NCBI GenBank assembly: GCA_037043235.1
Contig: JAWRVZ010000183.1
Span: 434,001-498,000 of the forward strand
DNA from: Rhodeus uyekii
Lineage: Eukaryota > Chordata > Actinopteri > Cypriniformes > Acheilognathidae
Direction of reading: 5' to 3'
Length of the DNA stretch: 64,000 nucleotides
The notes beneath the pieces were generated by a model, which was given only the letters and a program-made list of their open reading frames with translations, was not told the DNA's origin and ran no database searches. Made by a program: the position numbers and the translations under genes. Of the stretch, positions 10,841 through 21,571 are shown in pieces (the stretch's first letter is position 1; each line of letters starts with the position of its first letter).

Positions 10841-12152
10841 GAAGTGTAGCGAGTTGGGAAGAGAGATATTAACTGTCTTGATTTTTTTTGATGAACTTCC
10901 CAAAACTGCTTTTATTGAAAACAATTTATTTAATACTGTGTATTACATGTTATATAGTTAATGAACTGTTTATAACAATGTTTGTTCGACTGGGACGCTT
11001 TTTTGGGTTGCGCCTTACACCTATTGGGGGTGCGAAAGTTGCGTCAGCCTCAGACCGCAAATGGACGCTGATGAGGCAAGACGCATATTTTTCTCCTCCT
11101 CACTCTTCCTGTTAAATGTTGATGTCTGATAGTGTTAATGTGTCTGGAGTTTGTTTAATGTGTGCCTAGATGTGTCGCGAATCTATTGTGTGTATATGTA
11201 TTTTGTATTCTGTGAATTTTGTGAGTTTTGTTTAACGCACATGGTGCTCATGACGCATGAGTGTGCAGCGCGGGAAGAGACTGGCGCATGCTGATGTCGT
11301 TCTGATAAAGCGTCTCATGTGTTACAGGTATGTCAAATCTGAGTTTAAAGTGCAAGGTGACAATTTATGTTCAGATCTATTTATGTATTTTGAACATTTC
11401 TCTGTATTTCGTTTTGGGGCTTCTTGAATGCATTTTATTGTCTTGTATTGAGTTTATAAACTGTTGCTGTTTATACAGCATCATTGCAGATGCATTTTTT
11501 TGTGTATTGATTTATGTGAACATTTACACATAATCATTGTTGATACAAGTGAAGTATACACAACACTGTTTTATTTTATTTATTTTATTTAATTTGTATT
11601 ACATAGTTAAATATAATTGTTATCTGTCAGTCTCAGACCGCAAATGGACGCAAATGGATGAGTGTGCAGCGCGGGAAGAGACTGGCGCATGCTGATGTCG
11701 TTCTGATAAAGCGTCTCATGTGTTACAGAACAATAAAGCTGCTGGTTGAAGTTATTCCAACGTCCACTGTGTAAATTATTATGAGCAGAACTGGATCTGC
11801 TACAGAAGCGCAGAAGGAACAGTAGAGCCGTAACATATGCCTTTTGTTGTTAGCAAACATATACAATGTGTATACATTTTTATAGCTTGCAGCAGGCGCT
11901 TTTTTGCAACCCCAGAGGCCGTCGACATATACAGTGGAACCTGGTTATTGCTTAAAACAATAAAGGTGTGTTCCCATCCAAAGAGAACAAAACACTTCCT
12001 GACAAACTGGCACTAAATATCACTTAGAAAATAAAAGCCATTACAGAGAAAATTCTAAAAAGGCACAAAAATTGGTGGATTGAAACATAGCTAATGAATG
12101 TCTTATGCATGCATCAGTTTTCGAATTAAGCAATTTGCTTTGAATTAGCTTT
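10841..12152. repeat. Gene-free region with a 70-bp direct repeat, LTR-like
   Basis: A block of about 68 bases starting TGAGTGTGCAGCGCGGGAAG occurs at about 11,262-11,328 and again at 11,660-11,728, ending GTGTTACAG in both. A second shared phrase, CTCAGACCGCAAATGGACGC, occurs near 11,050 and 11,633. After the second copy comes AACAATAAAGCTGCTGGTTG, like an LTR polyadenylation region. No terminal duplication was found, so the element type is unproven. Confidence 0.5.
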
Positions 12153-13196
12153 CAAGTGTAGGGGATTTACAGTTAAGACCCGAGGACCAGACATGTTGAA
12201 TGAAAACCAGGAGTCAGAAGTGCAGTCAATAGAAGAAATTTTAGTGAAGTTTAGTTTGCAGTTTCATCAGCAGAAGCCAGCTTCAGGTCTCACAAGGAGT
12301 TCGTAGGCCGCCCCCCTTACAATAACATTGTTACAGCAATTATACTCTAACAGAGGGTGCTAACTACGTCAATGATGACGTTTAAATTATTCTGATTGGA
12401 TAAGAAAGAAAGAAAAAAAAACTAGTAATTTTCCACACAAGAGCAGACAGTCTGAAGCATATCTTCGTTGATCACGTGGTTGACGGGTTAGTGACGTGGC
12501 TTGTCGAGAACAACAAGTCATTCCGTCTCCTGATGGTGCCAGTTAATCACCTCACCAATACAGACCATATTAACACACACACGCAGATTCACAGCTTCTC
12601 CAAGGCTGAACTCGGCTCAGGCTCCAACAATCAACAGAAACTTCCCAAAACATTCTGATAACATGCTCTATCTGTTGAGAAGTGCTGACAATATTCATCC
12701 TTACTCGATGGAAAAATACAGAAGAGTAAAGAAAGGATATAACTAATAAAAATCCCTAACTTGATTATAAATCACTCTTTACAAATCATTCAAATAAGAA
12801 AGGGAAAAGAACATGAAAAATAAAACAAAGAAAATTAAGACAAAGAAAAGAATATAGGTACAAATAAGAAAAATGAAAGAATATACAGTGGTACCTCGAG
12901 ATACGAAATTAATCCGTTCCGAGGCGGCCTTCGTATAATGAGTTTTTCGTATCTTGGAACACATTTTACATGTAAAATGGCTAATCCGTTCCAAGCCCTC
13001 CAAAAACACCACATTAAATTTCATAATAAAGCTAAATTGACCTATAAACAATGAAATAACGTAAAATGTCGAAGCTTACCTTTCGAGTGAGGCTATCTCC
13101 GAAAGTGGTGGCAGAGGAGGAGGAGGACAAACGGCAGATAAAGTAAAGTTTCGGGTGCGGAGTGGCTGACCTAAAGCACGCCAGCACGTAGCTACG

Positions 13197-13650
13197 TGTC
13201 AGGGTTCTGCCACATTCGGTCTAGTCATTTCTTGGTTTTGTGGCAGAGCTCTGACACTACTGTAATGTCTCGTGTTTGATGTATGTGTGCGCACGGCTTC
13301 GAGGATTCGAGCCGCGCGCGCGCTTGTCTGTGTAATGTCTCATGATGTGTAACGTCTCATGTGGTTATGATGTCTGATCCCGAGACTGGTCTTGTCTAGT
13401 TTCAGTTTCGGTTTTGGATCGGGATTCGGGCATTCATAACTCGTGTGTTCGTCCTTGTCGTGAGCTCATGAGAACAGGTGTTTACACTCGTTCTTGCGAG
13501 CTCTATGTCATGTGAGTGGGCGCGGTTTCAAGCTTTGCGTGAGCCGCGCCTGCTCTCGTCCGTGTGTTTATGTCCGTGAGTTTTGATTTATTTTTTGAAT
13601 AAAACCCTGTCCTCCCTGCAATTGAGTCCTCGCTGTCTCCTACCCTGACA
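13197..13650 (+). mobile_element. Solo LTR (family Z), second copy
   Basis: It starts TGTCAGGGTTCTGCC and ends CTACCCTGACA, and is homologous to 9468-10,187. An AATAAAACCC signal lies near 13,598. The flanking pentamers (CTACG and GTACC) do not match, so the insertion either lost its duplication or arose by recombination. It lies inside the pogo-like MITE. Confidence 0.75.
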
Positions 13651-13943
13651 GTACCTATGGAAGATGCATGATGGGAGGGATGCTGTCCAATTAGAGAGAA
13701 GGATCTCATGGCTTGGCTAGCATCAGGAACCAATGGGAGAGCAGGAGGATGGTGGCGAGTCTACTATAACTAAGATGGCAGCGTGCGGCGTGAGTTTCAA
13801 AATTGTTATGGGGCGAATCTCTGACTTTCAGAAACCTTTCGTATCTTGAAAACTTTTCGTATGTAGAGCAGTAAAAATTTTCGTCTTTGCTTTCGTAACT
13901 TGGATTTTTCGTAAGTTGAGCCTTTCGTATCTTGAGGTACTAC

Positions 13944-14421
13944 TGTAATGAGGAGTCAACCGAGTGAGGATCCATCTGCAGCTTTATTACAGAGATAGGC
14001 AGAGTACAGGTGGGTGACAAAACAAGAACGTAAACAGGGACAGGCTAGGGTCGGGACCGGCAGCAAACAGACGCAATCCAAGAGTCAGGCAAAAGATCAG
14101 GGCAGGCGGCAGAAGATCAACAAACCAGAGAGACAGGCAATGTTCAGGGCAGGTAGCAAAGGGTCAAATAGTCGGAACAGTCCAAGGTCAACAACAGAAT
14201 AGCAATCCAGGGAAATAAATGCTCAGAATGATAGGCAGTAGCAAATCGAGACTTCGCAAAGTGATTTGTGAGTGGTGTGCTAATATAGTGTGTGTGATGG
14301 GCTGCAGGTGTTCCAGGTCTGAGTGTCTGTGGGGATTGTAGTTCAAGTAACCAGTCAATATTCAGGTGAGAGCTCCCTCTGGTGATCCGGAGGAAGCGGA
14401 GAGGGAGCCTCACCCATAACA
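13944..14421 (-). repeat. 3' LTR of the Gypsy chromovirus (478 bp)
   Basis: In element orientation it starts TGTTATGGGTGAGG and ends CTCATTACA. It lacks 12 bases near 14,310 that are present in the other two copies. The 62-residue frame inside it recurs in all three LTR copies and is not a gene. Confidence 0.9.
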
Positions 14422-15829
14422 GAGCCCCCCCCCCTGCGAGCGGCTCCTGACGCGAGGAGGCAAACGACGCCGGGGTCTTCCACGAGGCCGAGGGGACGGT
14501 TTCTCCGGGTGCATCCTGTGGAACTCCTCAGTGAGTGTGGGGTCGAGGATATCATCCCTGTTGACCCAGGATCGCTCCTCCGGACCGTACCCCTCCCAGT
14601 CCACCAGATACTGTAGAGTCCTGCCCCGGCGTCTGGAGTCGAGCAACTCGCGAACTTGATACGCCTCCTCGCCATCGACCAGAAGGGGTTGAGGGGTCTG
14701 TACTTCGGCTCCACTCTCCGGCTCTCCTCCCGGACCAGCAGCAGGTTTCAGAAGCGAAACATGAAATGTGGGAGAAATACGATAGTTATCGGGTAAGTTT
14801 AAACGAAATGAAACTGGTGTAATCTGTTTAATGATTCTGAATGGACCCACTTACCTAGGATTGAGTTTTCGACATGGGAGTTTGAGGCGCAGGTCTCTTG
14901 TGGATAGCCAAACCCACTGCCCAGGTGTATACTCTGGACCTGGGCGACGGTGACGATTGGCCTGTTGTGTCTGTCTGCGTACTGTGTGTAACAGATGGGT
15001 GTGAGCTCGGTTCCAGGTTTCCTCGCTCCACTGAAGCCATTCAGTGACTGAGGGTAGATTGGTATTTTTCCCAGACCAGGGAAATAAGGGTGGTTGATAG
15101 CCTAAGATGCACTTGAAAGGAGTCAGGCCGGTGGCAGGTTTCTGAAGAGAGTTCTGCGCATCTTCTGCCCACATGAGATATCTACTCCAGTCAGACTGAT
15201 TGTGTTGGCAGTAGGCTCTTAGAAAACGTGCGAGTTCTTGGTTGAGGCGTTCTGTTTGACCGTTGGACTGCGGATGGTAACCAGAGGTGAGACTGATATT
15301 CACATTAAGCTGTTTGAAGAAGGCTGACCATACTCTAGAAGTGAATTGAGGCCCTCTGTCAGAAACTATGTCTTCGGGTAGTCCATAGAAGCGAAAAACA
15401 TAATTGCACAGTGCCTCCGCGGTCTCGAAGGCAGTGGGGAGCTTAGGTAGAGGAGTAAGACGACAGGCTTTGGAAAACCGGTCTATAACTGTCAGTATAG
15501 TGGTGTTGCCTTGGGACCTAGGGAGGTCAGTAAGGAAATCGATGGCTATATGGGACCAAGGGCGCTGAGGAACGGGCAGAGGTTGAAGTAGACCAGCTGG
15601 CATTTGTCGAGGAGTTTTGGAGGTATTGCATATGATACAGTTCTTTACGAATTTTGTGGTGTCTGAAAACATTGTAGGCCACCAGAATTGGTTAGTAAGA
15701 AGATGGTGAGTAGCGGTGATCCCAGGATGACCTGAGCTGGGAGTTGTGTGAACTTGATGTAAGAGTCTCTCTCGTAGGGGTTCAGGAACAAAAGTGAGAT
15801 TGGGCGGGCAATTTGATGGCGAAGTCTTC
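14410..15829 (-). pseudogene. Gypsy pol remnant: integrase plus chromodomain
   Basis: Read on the minus strand, the frame enters from the 5' LTR junction with the H2C2 zinc-binding part of integrase (HPGITATHH ... CIIC). The integrase core follows: first Asp in HIAIDFLTDLP, second Asp in IVSDRGPQF, and Glu in HPQSNGQTERLNQEL. An in-frame TAA at 14,851-14,853 then stops translation just before the GPFRIIK block, and the same frame continues into a C-terminal chromodomain (LQYLVDWEGYGPEERSWV) and an Arg-rich tail. The break is therefore a point nonsense change, not a frameshift. With RT deleted, this copy cannot move on its own. Confidence 0.88.
14422..14440 (-). promoter_or_regulatory. Polypurine tract of the Gypsy element
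   Basis: On the minus strand a purine tract with ten consecutive G abuts the 3' LTR, separated from its TG by CTC. This is the expected place for the plus-strand priming site. Confidence 0.7.
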
Positions 15830-16319
15830 TGTAATGAGGAGTCAACCGAGTGTGGATCCATCTGCAGCTTTATTACAGAGATAGGCAGAGTACAGGTGGG
15901 TGACAAAACAAGAACGTAAACAGGGACAGGCTAGGGTCGGGACCGGCAGCAAACAGACACAATCCAAGAGTCAGGCAAAAGATCAGGGCAGGCGGCAGAA
16001 AATCAACAAACCAGAGAGACAGGCAATGTTCAGGGCAGGTAGCAAAGGGTCAAATAGTCGGAACAGTCCAAGGTCAACAACAGAATAGCAATCCAGGGAA
16101 ATAAACGCTCAGAATGATAGGCAGTAGCAAATCGAGACTTCGCAAAGTGATTTGTGAGTGGTGTGCTAATATAGTGTGTGTGATGGGCTGCAGGTGTGCA
16201 GTCATCAGTTCCAGGTCTGAGTGTCTGTGGGGATTGTAGTTCAAGTAACCAGTCAATATTCAGGTGAGAGCTCCCTCTGGTGATCCGGAGGAAGCGGAGA
16301 GGGAGCCTCACCCATAACA
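15830..16319 (-). repeat. 5' LTR of the Gypsy chromovirus (490 bp)
   Basis: Same family as 13,944-14,421 and the solo copy 30,243-30,732. Its inner edge joins integrase sequence directly, so the internal deletion begins exactly at the LTR and has removed the primer-binding site. Confidence 0.9.
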
Positions 16320-16370
16320 ACTACTGTATATACAAGCGGCAATGGATTTCCGAATAGTATCTTTCACAAG

Positions 16371-16698
16371 CTTCAGCAAATTAATCAATGTACATAAACA
16401 GCACGTGAAAAAAACAATTAGGAAAAACAATTAGGAGAGGTTGTCCCAGTGTTATCACAACATTTTATTTTGGTCCATGAATCTTTGCTGTGCAGTTCAC
16501 CCCATCCACCAAATAAAAATTTGTTGGATAACCTTTTAACTCTTTGGGACAGTCATTGTTCAAAGCGTAAACAAGTCCAAACAGTGAAGCAAAAGCACTT
16601 CTTGGACATCTTGGAGATCCAAAACCACAATCTACCCTTCCAGTACCACAGCCATTCATCCATTCTCTCTATTTTGTGCATTATTTTTCATAAAAGCG
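16371..16698. other. No gene; low-level coding-like fragment
   Basis: The reverse strand holds a short phrase, FGLVYALNNDCPKELKGY (about 16,520-16,580), that looks coding but sits in a broken frame. I cannot assign it securely. Nothing else is recognisable. Confidence 0.3.
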
Positions 16699-16822
16699 AT
16701 GACTTCTAACAAATTGAGTGGTAAAGATGGTAGTGAGAAGAAGAAATGCATGATGACTATGGAAATGAAGTATGAAATTGGGGATAAATATGAGCGTGGT
16801 GCCCACGTGAGTGATCGGGTTG
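16699..16822 (+). pseudogene. pogo/Tigger-like transposase N-terminal fragment
   Basis: An ATG opens a short frame reading MTSNKLSGKDG then KKKCMMTMEMKYEIGDKYER and GAHVSDRV. This resembles the N-terminal helix-turn-helix of pogo/Tigger transposases, which bind element ends. Homology stops after about 41 codons where Gypsy-related sequence begins. It may be part of the same broken family as 61,610-61,860. Confidence 0.5.
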
Positions 16823-18543
16823 AGTCTGTGTATCTATGATGAGACCAGATGCTGACTGAGGGAGGAGTGCAGGCTTTATGGTGCGGGGGTGATTGACAAC
16901 AGGTGCTCCCCACGGGCAGCTCCGGAGGACCGTAGTGGGCGATGACGAGGACGGCCTCGGCCTCGAGGTGCCAGTCGGTCGGGATGGGCAGAGCGGAAAT
17001 TTTGCAGGAGAGTTGGGTTCAAGATGTCGTCCCCGGCTGACCCAACACCGTTCCTTGGGCAGTATCCCTCCCAATTGACCAGGTACTGCAGCTGGCCGCC
17101 TGGTCGCTGGGAATCCAAGATCTCTTGAAGCCTGTAGATGTTCAGGTCCTCCGGATCTAGAGGAGGCAGCGGTACATCTTCAGCACCAGACTCTGTGGGA
17201 GGAGACACAAGAGGTTCAGTGTAAGGTTTCAACAGTGAGACATAAAATGAAGGTGAGATGCGGTACTGTGGGGGGAGTTGGAGCCGGTAGGTGACTTTGT
17301 TGATCTACCTCAAAATCTTGAAAGGACCAGCGAATCGGGGACTCAGCTTCCGGCAGGGCAGTCGTAGACGCATGTCCTGGGTGGATAGCCAGACCATTTG
17401 AGCAGGATGGTATTGAGGGGTTGGTCCACGCCGACGGTCTGCCTGGAGCTTCTGTCTACGAACTGCCCGTTGGAGGTGGACGTGGGCTGAGTCCCAGACC
17501 CTCTCGCTCTCCTGGAACCAGTTGTGTACAGCTGGAACTTCCGTGGGCTAACCTGACCAAGGGAAGAGAGGGGGTTGATAGCCGAGATAAGGGAGTGAGG
17601 TGCGTGGAATCTTGTCTGAGGGAATTTTGTGCATTCTTGGCCCACAGAATATACCGATTCTAGTTGTCCTGCTGGCGACCACAGTAGGCACGAAGATACC
17701 TTCATCTCCTGAATCTTCCGCTCAGTCTGGCCGTTGCTCTGAGGGTGATACCCGGAGGTCAGGCTGATGGAAACACTGAGGAGCTTGAAGAAGGCCTTCC
17801 AGACACGGGAGATGAATTGGGGCCCACGGTCTGACACAATGTTTTTGGGGAGGCCAAAGTGTCTGAAGACAAGGCCTCCGCCGTTTCCAGAGCCGTGGGC
17901 AGTCCTTTCAGGGGGATAAGCTTGCATGCTTTTGGAAACTGATCCACCACCACCAGGACACAGGTGTTACCATCCGATGGTGGCAGATCGGTCATAAAGT
18001 CAATTCCCAGGTGGGACCAGGGATGACGAGGGACAGGGAGAGGGAGGAGTTTACCTTCCGGCAATCTTCGAGGGGTCCTGGTGGTGGCACAGACTGAGCA
18101 TCCTTCCACATAACGGGAGACATCCTGAGCCATACTGGGCCACCAGTAGCAATCTTTGAGGAGCGAGAGGGTTCGCTGGCTGCCTGGGTGTCCAGACCCC
18201 GGAGATGTATGAGCTTGGTCCAGTAGGGTCAGGCGGAGACTGGATGGTACATAGATCCAACCCTCTGGACCCCCCGGCAGAGCAGGATCCTCTTGAGTTG
18301 CTTCTGTGATAAGCTGGTCAATGGACCACTGTATGGGGCTTACCACGATGGCTGGAGGGAGAATGGGTTCGGGTTCTTGGGAAGTGGACTCGGGACTGAA
18401 CTGGTGGGATAGTGCGTCAGCTTTGATGTTTTTGGATCCAGGGCGATAGGTAACGGAGAAGGGAAACCGGTTGAAGAACAGGGCCCAGCGGGCTTGACGG
18501 GGATTGAGAAGTTTGGCGATTCTGAGGTATTCTAGGTTTCTGT
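16823..18543 (-). pseudogene. Second Gypsy element: RNase H end, integrase, chromodomain
   Basis: On the minus strand, starting at 18,543: the end of RNase H (FNRFPFSVTYRPGSKNIKAD), a linker, then integrase with its zinc-binding part (HPGSQRTLSLLKDCYWWPSM, CSVC), first Asp in HLGIDFMTDLP, second Asp in IVSDRGPQF and Glu in HPQSNGQTERKIQE. A chromodomain follows (LQYLVNWEGYCP, about 16,990-17,110) with an Arg-rich tail. The reading frame changes several times (near 17,870, 17,650 and 17,060). The 3' LTR is not intact; 16,823-16,870 may be its remnant. This half is continuous with 23,506-24,830, separated by the LINE. Confidence 0.82.
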
Positions 18544-19213
18544 CAAGTCAAGTCAAGTCACCTTTATTTATATAGCGCTTTTTACAATGTAGATTGTTTC
18601 AAAGCAGCTTTACAGGAAAACAATATAAACAAAGTTTGTTTGGCTGAACAGAAGTCCCAAAAGAGCAGGCAAATCACAATACAATTGATGAATTTTAAGT
18701 GTTAAGTTTCCCCAACTGAGCAAGCCATAGGCGACAGCGGCAAGGAACCAAAACTCCGGCAGGTGACGTAACGAATGAAGAATAGAATGGAGAAAAAACC
18801 TTGGGAGAAACCAGGCTCAGTTGGGGGACCAGTTCTCCTCTGGCCAACAGCCAAACCGTGCATGATTATTATACAACAATTCAAGTCCAATATGAAGTCC
18901 AATTTGGTCCGGTTAGAGATGGGTTCATGATCGTCACAGGGGAGGGTCCAGTAGAGTCACGGTCTCCGCAGACACCCCAGGGCAGTGCTGTGCTCGTGTC
19001 CAGGTCCTTCATCTGATCTGGATACGGCCCGGATCCAGCTGCCCACGGTAACCTCGGAATAAACAGAGACCAATATCAGCGTAGATGCCATTCTTCTTCT
19101 GATGTATCAAGTACATCAGGTGTTATGGGAATGTTCCCGGTTCCGGCTTATCTAAATTATGCAGCCTAACAATCATTTTACATGATTTGGATTAAAAATG
19201 TATGTATAATGCG

Positions 19214-21571
19214 TTATGTGTATGCCAGGTTGAAAAGATGTGTTTTTAGTCTACATTTAAACTGACAGAGTGTGTCTGCTTCCCGAACTGTAATAGGAAG
19301 ACTGTTCCAGAGTTTAGGAGCTAAATAGGAAAAGGATCGCCCGCCAGCAGTTGACTTTGATATTCTAGGTATTATAAGCTGGTCAGTATTTTGGGATCGC
19401 AATAGACGTGAAGGACTATAATGTGTTAAGAGATCGCTCAAGTACTGTGGAGCTAAACCATTTAATGCTTTGTAAGTAATTAGCAAGATTTTAAAATGTA
19501 TTCGGTGTTTAATAGGAAGCCAGTGCAGGTTTGACAGAACTGGGCTAATATGCTCATACTTCCTGGTTCTAGTAAGAACTCGAGCTGCTGCATTCTGGAC
19601 CAGCTGGAATTTGTTTATTAAGCGTGCAGAGCAACCACCTAGTAAAGCATTACAATAATCTAGCCTTGAACTCATGAACGCATGAACTAACTTTTCCGCA
19701 TTTGTCTTAGATAGCATATGTCGCAATTTAGATATATTTTTAAGATGGAAGAACGCCGTTTTACAGATGCTAGAAACATGGCTTTCAAATGAAAGATTGG
19801 TATCAAAGAGCACACCCAGGTTTCTAACTGACGACGAAGACTTGACAGAGCAGCCATCGAGTGTTAGGCAGTAGTCTAGATTATTATGTGCCAAACTTTT
19901 TGGTCTAATAATTAGAATCTCTGTTTTTTCAGAATTTAGCAGTAGAAAGTTATTAGTCATCCAATTTTTTATATCGGTTATGCATTCTGTTAATTTAGTG
20001 AATTTGTTCGTTTCATCAGGATGAGAAGAAATATAGAGCTGAGTATCATCAGCGTAACAATGAAAGCTAATGCCATGCTTCCTAATAACTGCACCCAAAG
20101 GAAGCATGTACAGGGTAAAAAGCAATGGTCCTAGTACTGAACCTTGAGGAACTCCATACTGAACCCGTGACCGATATGACATCTCCTCATTTAATGCTAC
20201 AAACTGATAACGCTCAGATAAGTATGACTTGAACCAGGCTAATGCAACTCCACTAATGCCAACATAATTTTCAAGTCTATTCAGAAGGATTTTGTGGTCA
20301 ATTGTATCAAATGCAGCACTAAGGTCCAGTAACACTAACAGAGAGATACAACCACGATCGGATGATAAGAGCAAATTATTTGTAACTCTAATGAGAGCAG
20401 TCTCAGTACTATGATATGGTCTAAATCCTGACTGGAAATCCTCGTAGATGCTGTTTCTTTCTAGAAAGGAACATAGTTGTAAAGATATTGCCTTTTCTAG
20501 AATCTTTGACAAGAAAGGTAGATTCGATATCGGCCTGTAATTAACTAATTCTGTAGGATCAAGTTGTGGTTTTTTAATAAGCGGTTTAATTACAGCCAGC
20601 TTAAAGGTTTTTGGTACGTATCCTAATGACAAAGAAGAATTAATAATATTAAGAATAGGATCTATGATTTCTGGAAGCATCTCTTTCAGTAGCTTAGTCG
20701 GTATTGGGTCTAGCATACATGTTGTTGATTTTGATGATTTAACGAGTTTAGACAATTCTTCCTCCCCAATAGCAATGAAGGATTGGAATTTTTCTTCAGG
20801 GACACTAAAATGTACTGTATTTTGGAATATTGTAGTAGATTGTTGCATGTTTATTATTTTCTCTCTAATATTATTAATTTTGTAAGTAAAGAAGTCCATG
20901 AAGTCATTAGTGCTGTGCTGATTTAAAGCATCTGGGGTTGAGGCTTTATTTCTTGTTAATTTAGTCACTGTATCAAATAAATACCTAGGGTTGTATTTGT
21001 TTTCTTCTAAGAGGGTAGAAAAGTAAGTAGATCTAGCTGATCTTAAGGCCTTTCTGAATGCAATAGAGCTGTCTTTCCATGAAATGCGAAAAACCTCTAG
21101 CTTAGTTTTTTTCCAGCTCCGCTCCATTTTTCTGGCTGCTCTCTTGAGGGCCCGGGTGTGCTCGTTGTACCACGGTGTTGGACTATTTTCTTTAATCTTC
21201 TTTAAGCGTAACGGAGCAACAGTGTCTAAAGTGCTGGAAAAGAGAGAGTTTATAGTTTCTGTTGCAACATCAAGTTCTTCTAGGCTATCTGGGATGTTAA
21301 GTAGATGAAATTGATCGGGAAGATTATTTATAAAGCTATCTTTTGTGTTAGGAGTGATAGTTCTACTATATTTATAACATGGAGTTAGTTTTTCGACTTT
21401 GGCTAAAGGTAATCTACACGCAACTAAGTAATGATCTGAGATGTCATCGCTCTGCTGCAGAATTTGAACAGTATCAACATTGATCCCATATGACAATATT
21501 AGATCTAAAGTATGATTACGAGAATGAGTGGGTCCTGATACATGTTGCCAATCCCAATGCGTCTTTTTCAT
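19214..21571 (-). CDS. LINE ORF2: endonuclease end plus reverse transcriptase
   Basis: A 785-residue open frame. The first 50 residues are the end of the apurinic-type endonuclease, with SDDISDHYLVAC holding the catalytic Asp-His. A linker of about 200 residues follows, then a complete RT: LIKKPQLDPTELVNYRPISN, LLDLSAAFDTIDHKILL, GVPQGSVLGPLLF and the catalytic FHCYADDTQLY near residues 495-515. The C-terminal blocks (HISPVLSNLHWLPIKHRI, NGLAPQYLSDLL, PKLWNSLPI) run to a TAA before the 3' UTR. The protein would nick DNA and copy the element RNA at the break. Its N-terminal endonuclease lies in another frame, so a functional ORF2 protein is unlikely. Confidence 0.9.
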   Translation of the reverse strand: MKKTHWDWQHVSGPTHSRNHTLDLILSYGINVDTVQILQQSDDISDHYLVACRLPLAKVEKLTPCYKYSRTITPNTKDSFINNLPDQFHLLNIPDSLEELDVATETINSLFSSTLDTVAPLRLKKIKENSPTPWYNEHTRALKRAARKMERSWKKTKLEVFRISWKDSSIAFRKALRSARSTYFSTLLEENKYNPRYLFDTVTKLTRNKASTPDALNQHSTNDFMDFFTYKINNIREKIINMQQSTTIFQNTVHFSVPEEKFQSFIAIGEEELSKLVKSSKSTTCMLDPIPTKLLKEMLPEIIDPILNIINSSLSLGYVPKTFKLAVIKPLIKKPQLDPTELVNYRPISNLPFLSKILEKAISLQLCSFLERNSIYEDFQSGFRPYHSTETALIRVTNNLLLSSDRGCISLLVLLDLSAAFDTIDHKILLNRLENYVGISGVALAWFKSYLSERYQFVALNEEMSYRSRVQYGVPQGSVLGPLLFTLYMLPLGAVIRKHGISFHCYADDTQLYISSHPDETNKFTKLTECITDIKNWMTNNFLLLNSEKTEILIIRPKSLAHNNLDYCLTLDGCSVKSSSSVRNLGVLFDTNLSFESHVSSICKTAFFHLKNISKLRHMLSKTNAEKLVHAFMSSRLDYCNALLGGCSARLINKFQLVQNAAARVLTRTRKYEHISPVLSNLHWLPIKHRIHFKILLITYKALNGLAPQYLSDLLTHYSPSRLLRSQNTDQLIIPRISKSTAGGRSFSYLAPKLWNSLPITVREADTLCQFKCRLKTHLFNLAYT

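Larger units (their letters stand above)
13944..16319 (-). mobile_element. Ty3/Gypsy chromovirus, internally deleted, complete ends
   Basis: Two LTRs of one family (13,944-14,421 and 15,830-16,319) bracket only 1.4 kb of internal DNA. The exact 5-bp duplication ACTAC flanks it at 13,939-13,943 and 16,320-16,324. On the minus strand the internal part holds integrase and a chromodomain, then a G-rich polypurine tract next to the 3' LTR. The gag, protease, RT and RNase H regions and a primer-binding site are missing. The LTRs differ by about four substitutions and one 12-bp gap by eye, so the insertion is recent. It sits in the right terminal repeat of the pogo-like MITE. Confidence 0.9.
12886..16326. 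mobile_element. pogo/Tigger-like MITE, host of two LTR insertions
   Basis: Terminal inverted repeats match at 20 of 22 positions: CAGTGGTACCTCGAGATACG at the left and, reversed, CAGTAGTACCTCAAGATACG at the right. TA dinucleotides flank it at 12,884-12,885 and 16,327-16,328. Without the nested LTR elements it is about 600 bp with no transposase. Internal TTTCGTATCTTG phrases repeat the terminal sequence. The TIR and TA target suggest the pogo/Tigger branch of Tc1/mariner. Confidence 0.82.
12157..16366 (-). mobile_element. Solo LTR (family E) split by a pogo-like MITE nest
   Basis: The left part (12,157-12,885) and right part (16,327-16,366) together equal one LTR on the minus strand, homologous to the copies at 25,370-26,076 and 28,273-29,051. 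Its ends are TGTAGGGG on the left and CTTTCA on the right in + orientation. It is flanked by the 4-bp duplication CAAG (12,153-12,156 and 16,367-16,370). Without the insert it is about 767 bp, close to the 779 bp of the 28-kb copy. Confidence 0.85.

Noticed and set aside
13192..13655. Target-site duplication for the LTR at 13,197-13,650
   Set aside because: Flanks CTACG and GTACC do not match.
13981..14202. 62-residue ORF repeated near 14,014, 15,900 and 30,313
   Set aside because: It lies inside the Gypsy LTR in all three places and runs antisense to the element; recurrence is due to LTR copies.
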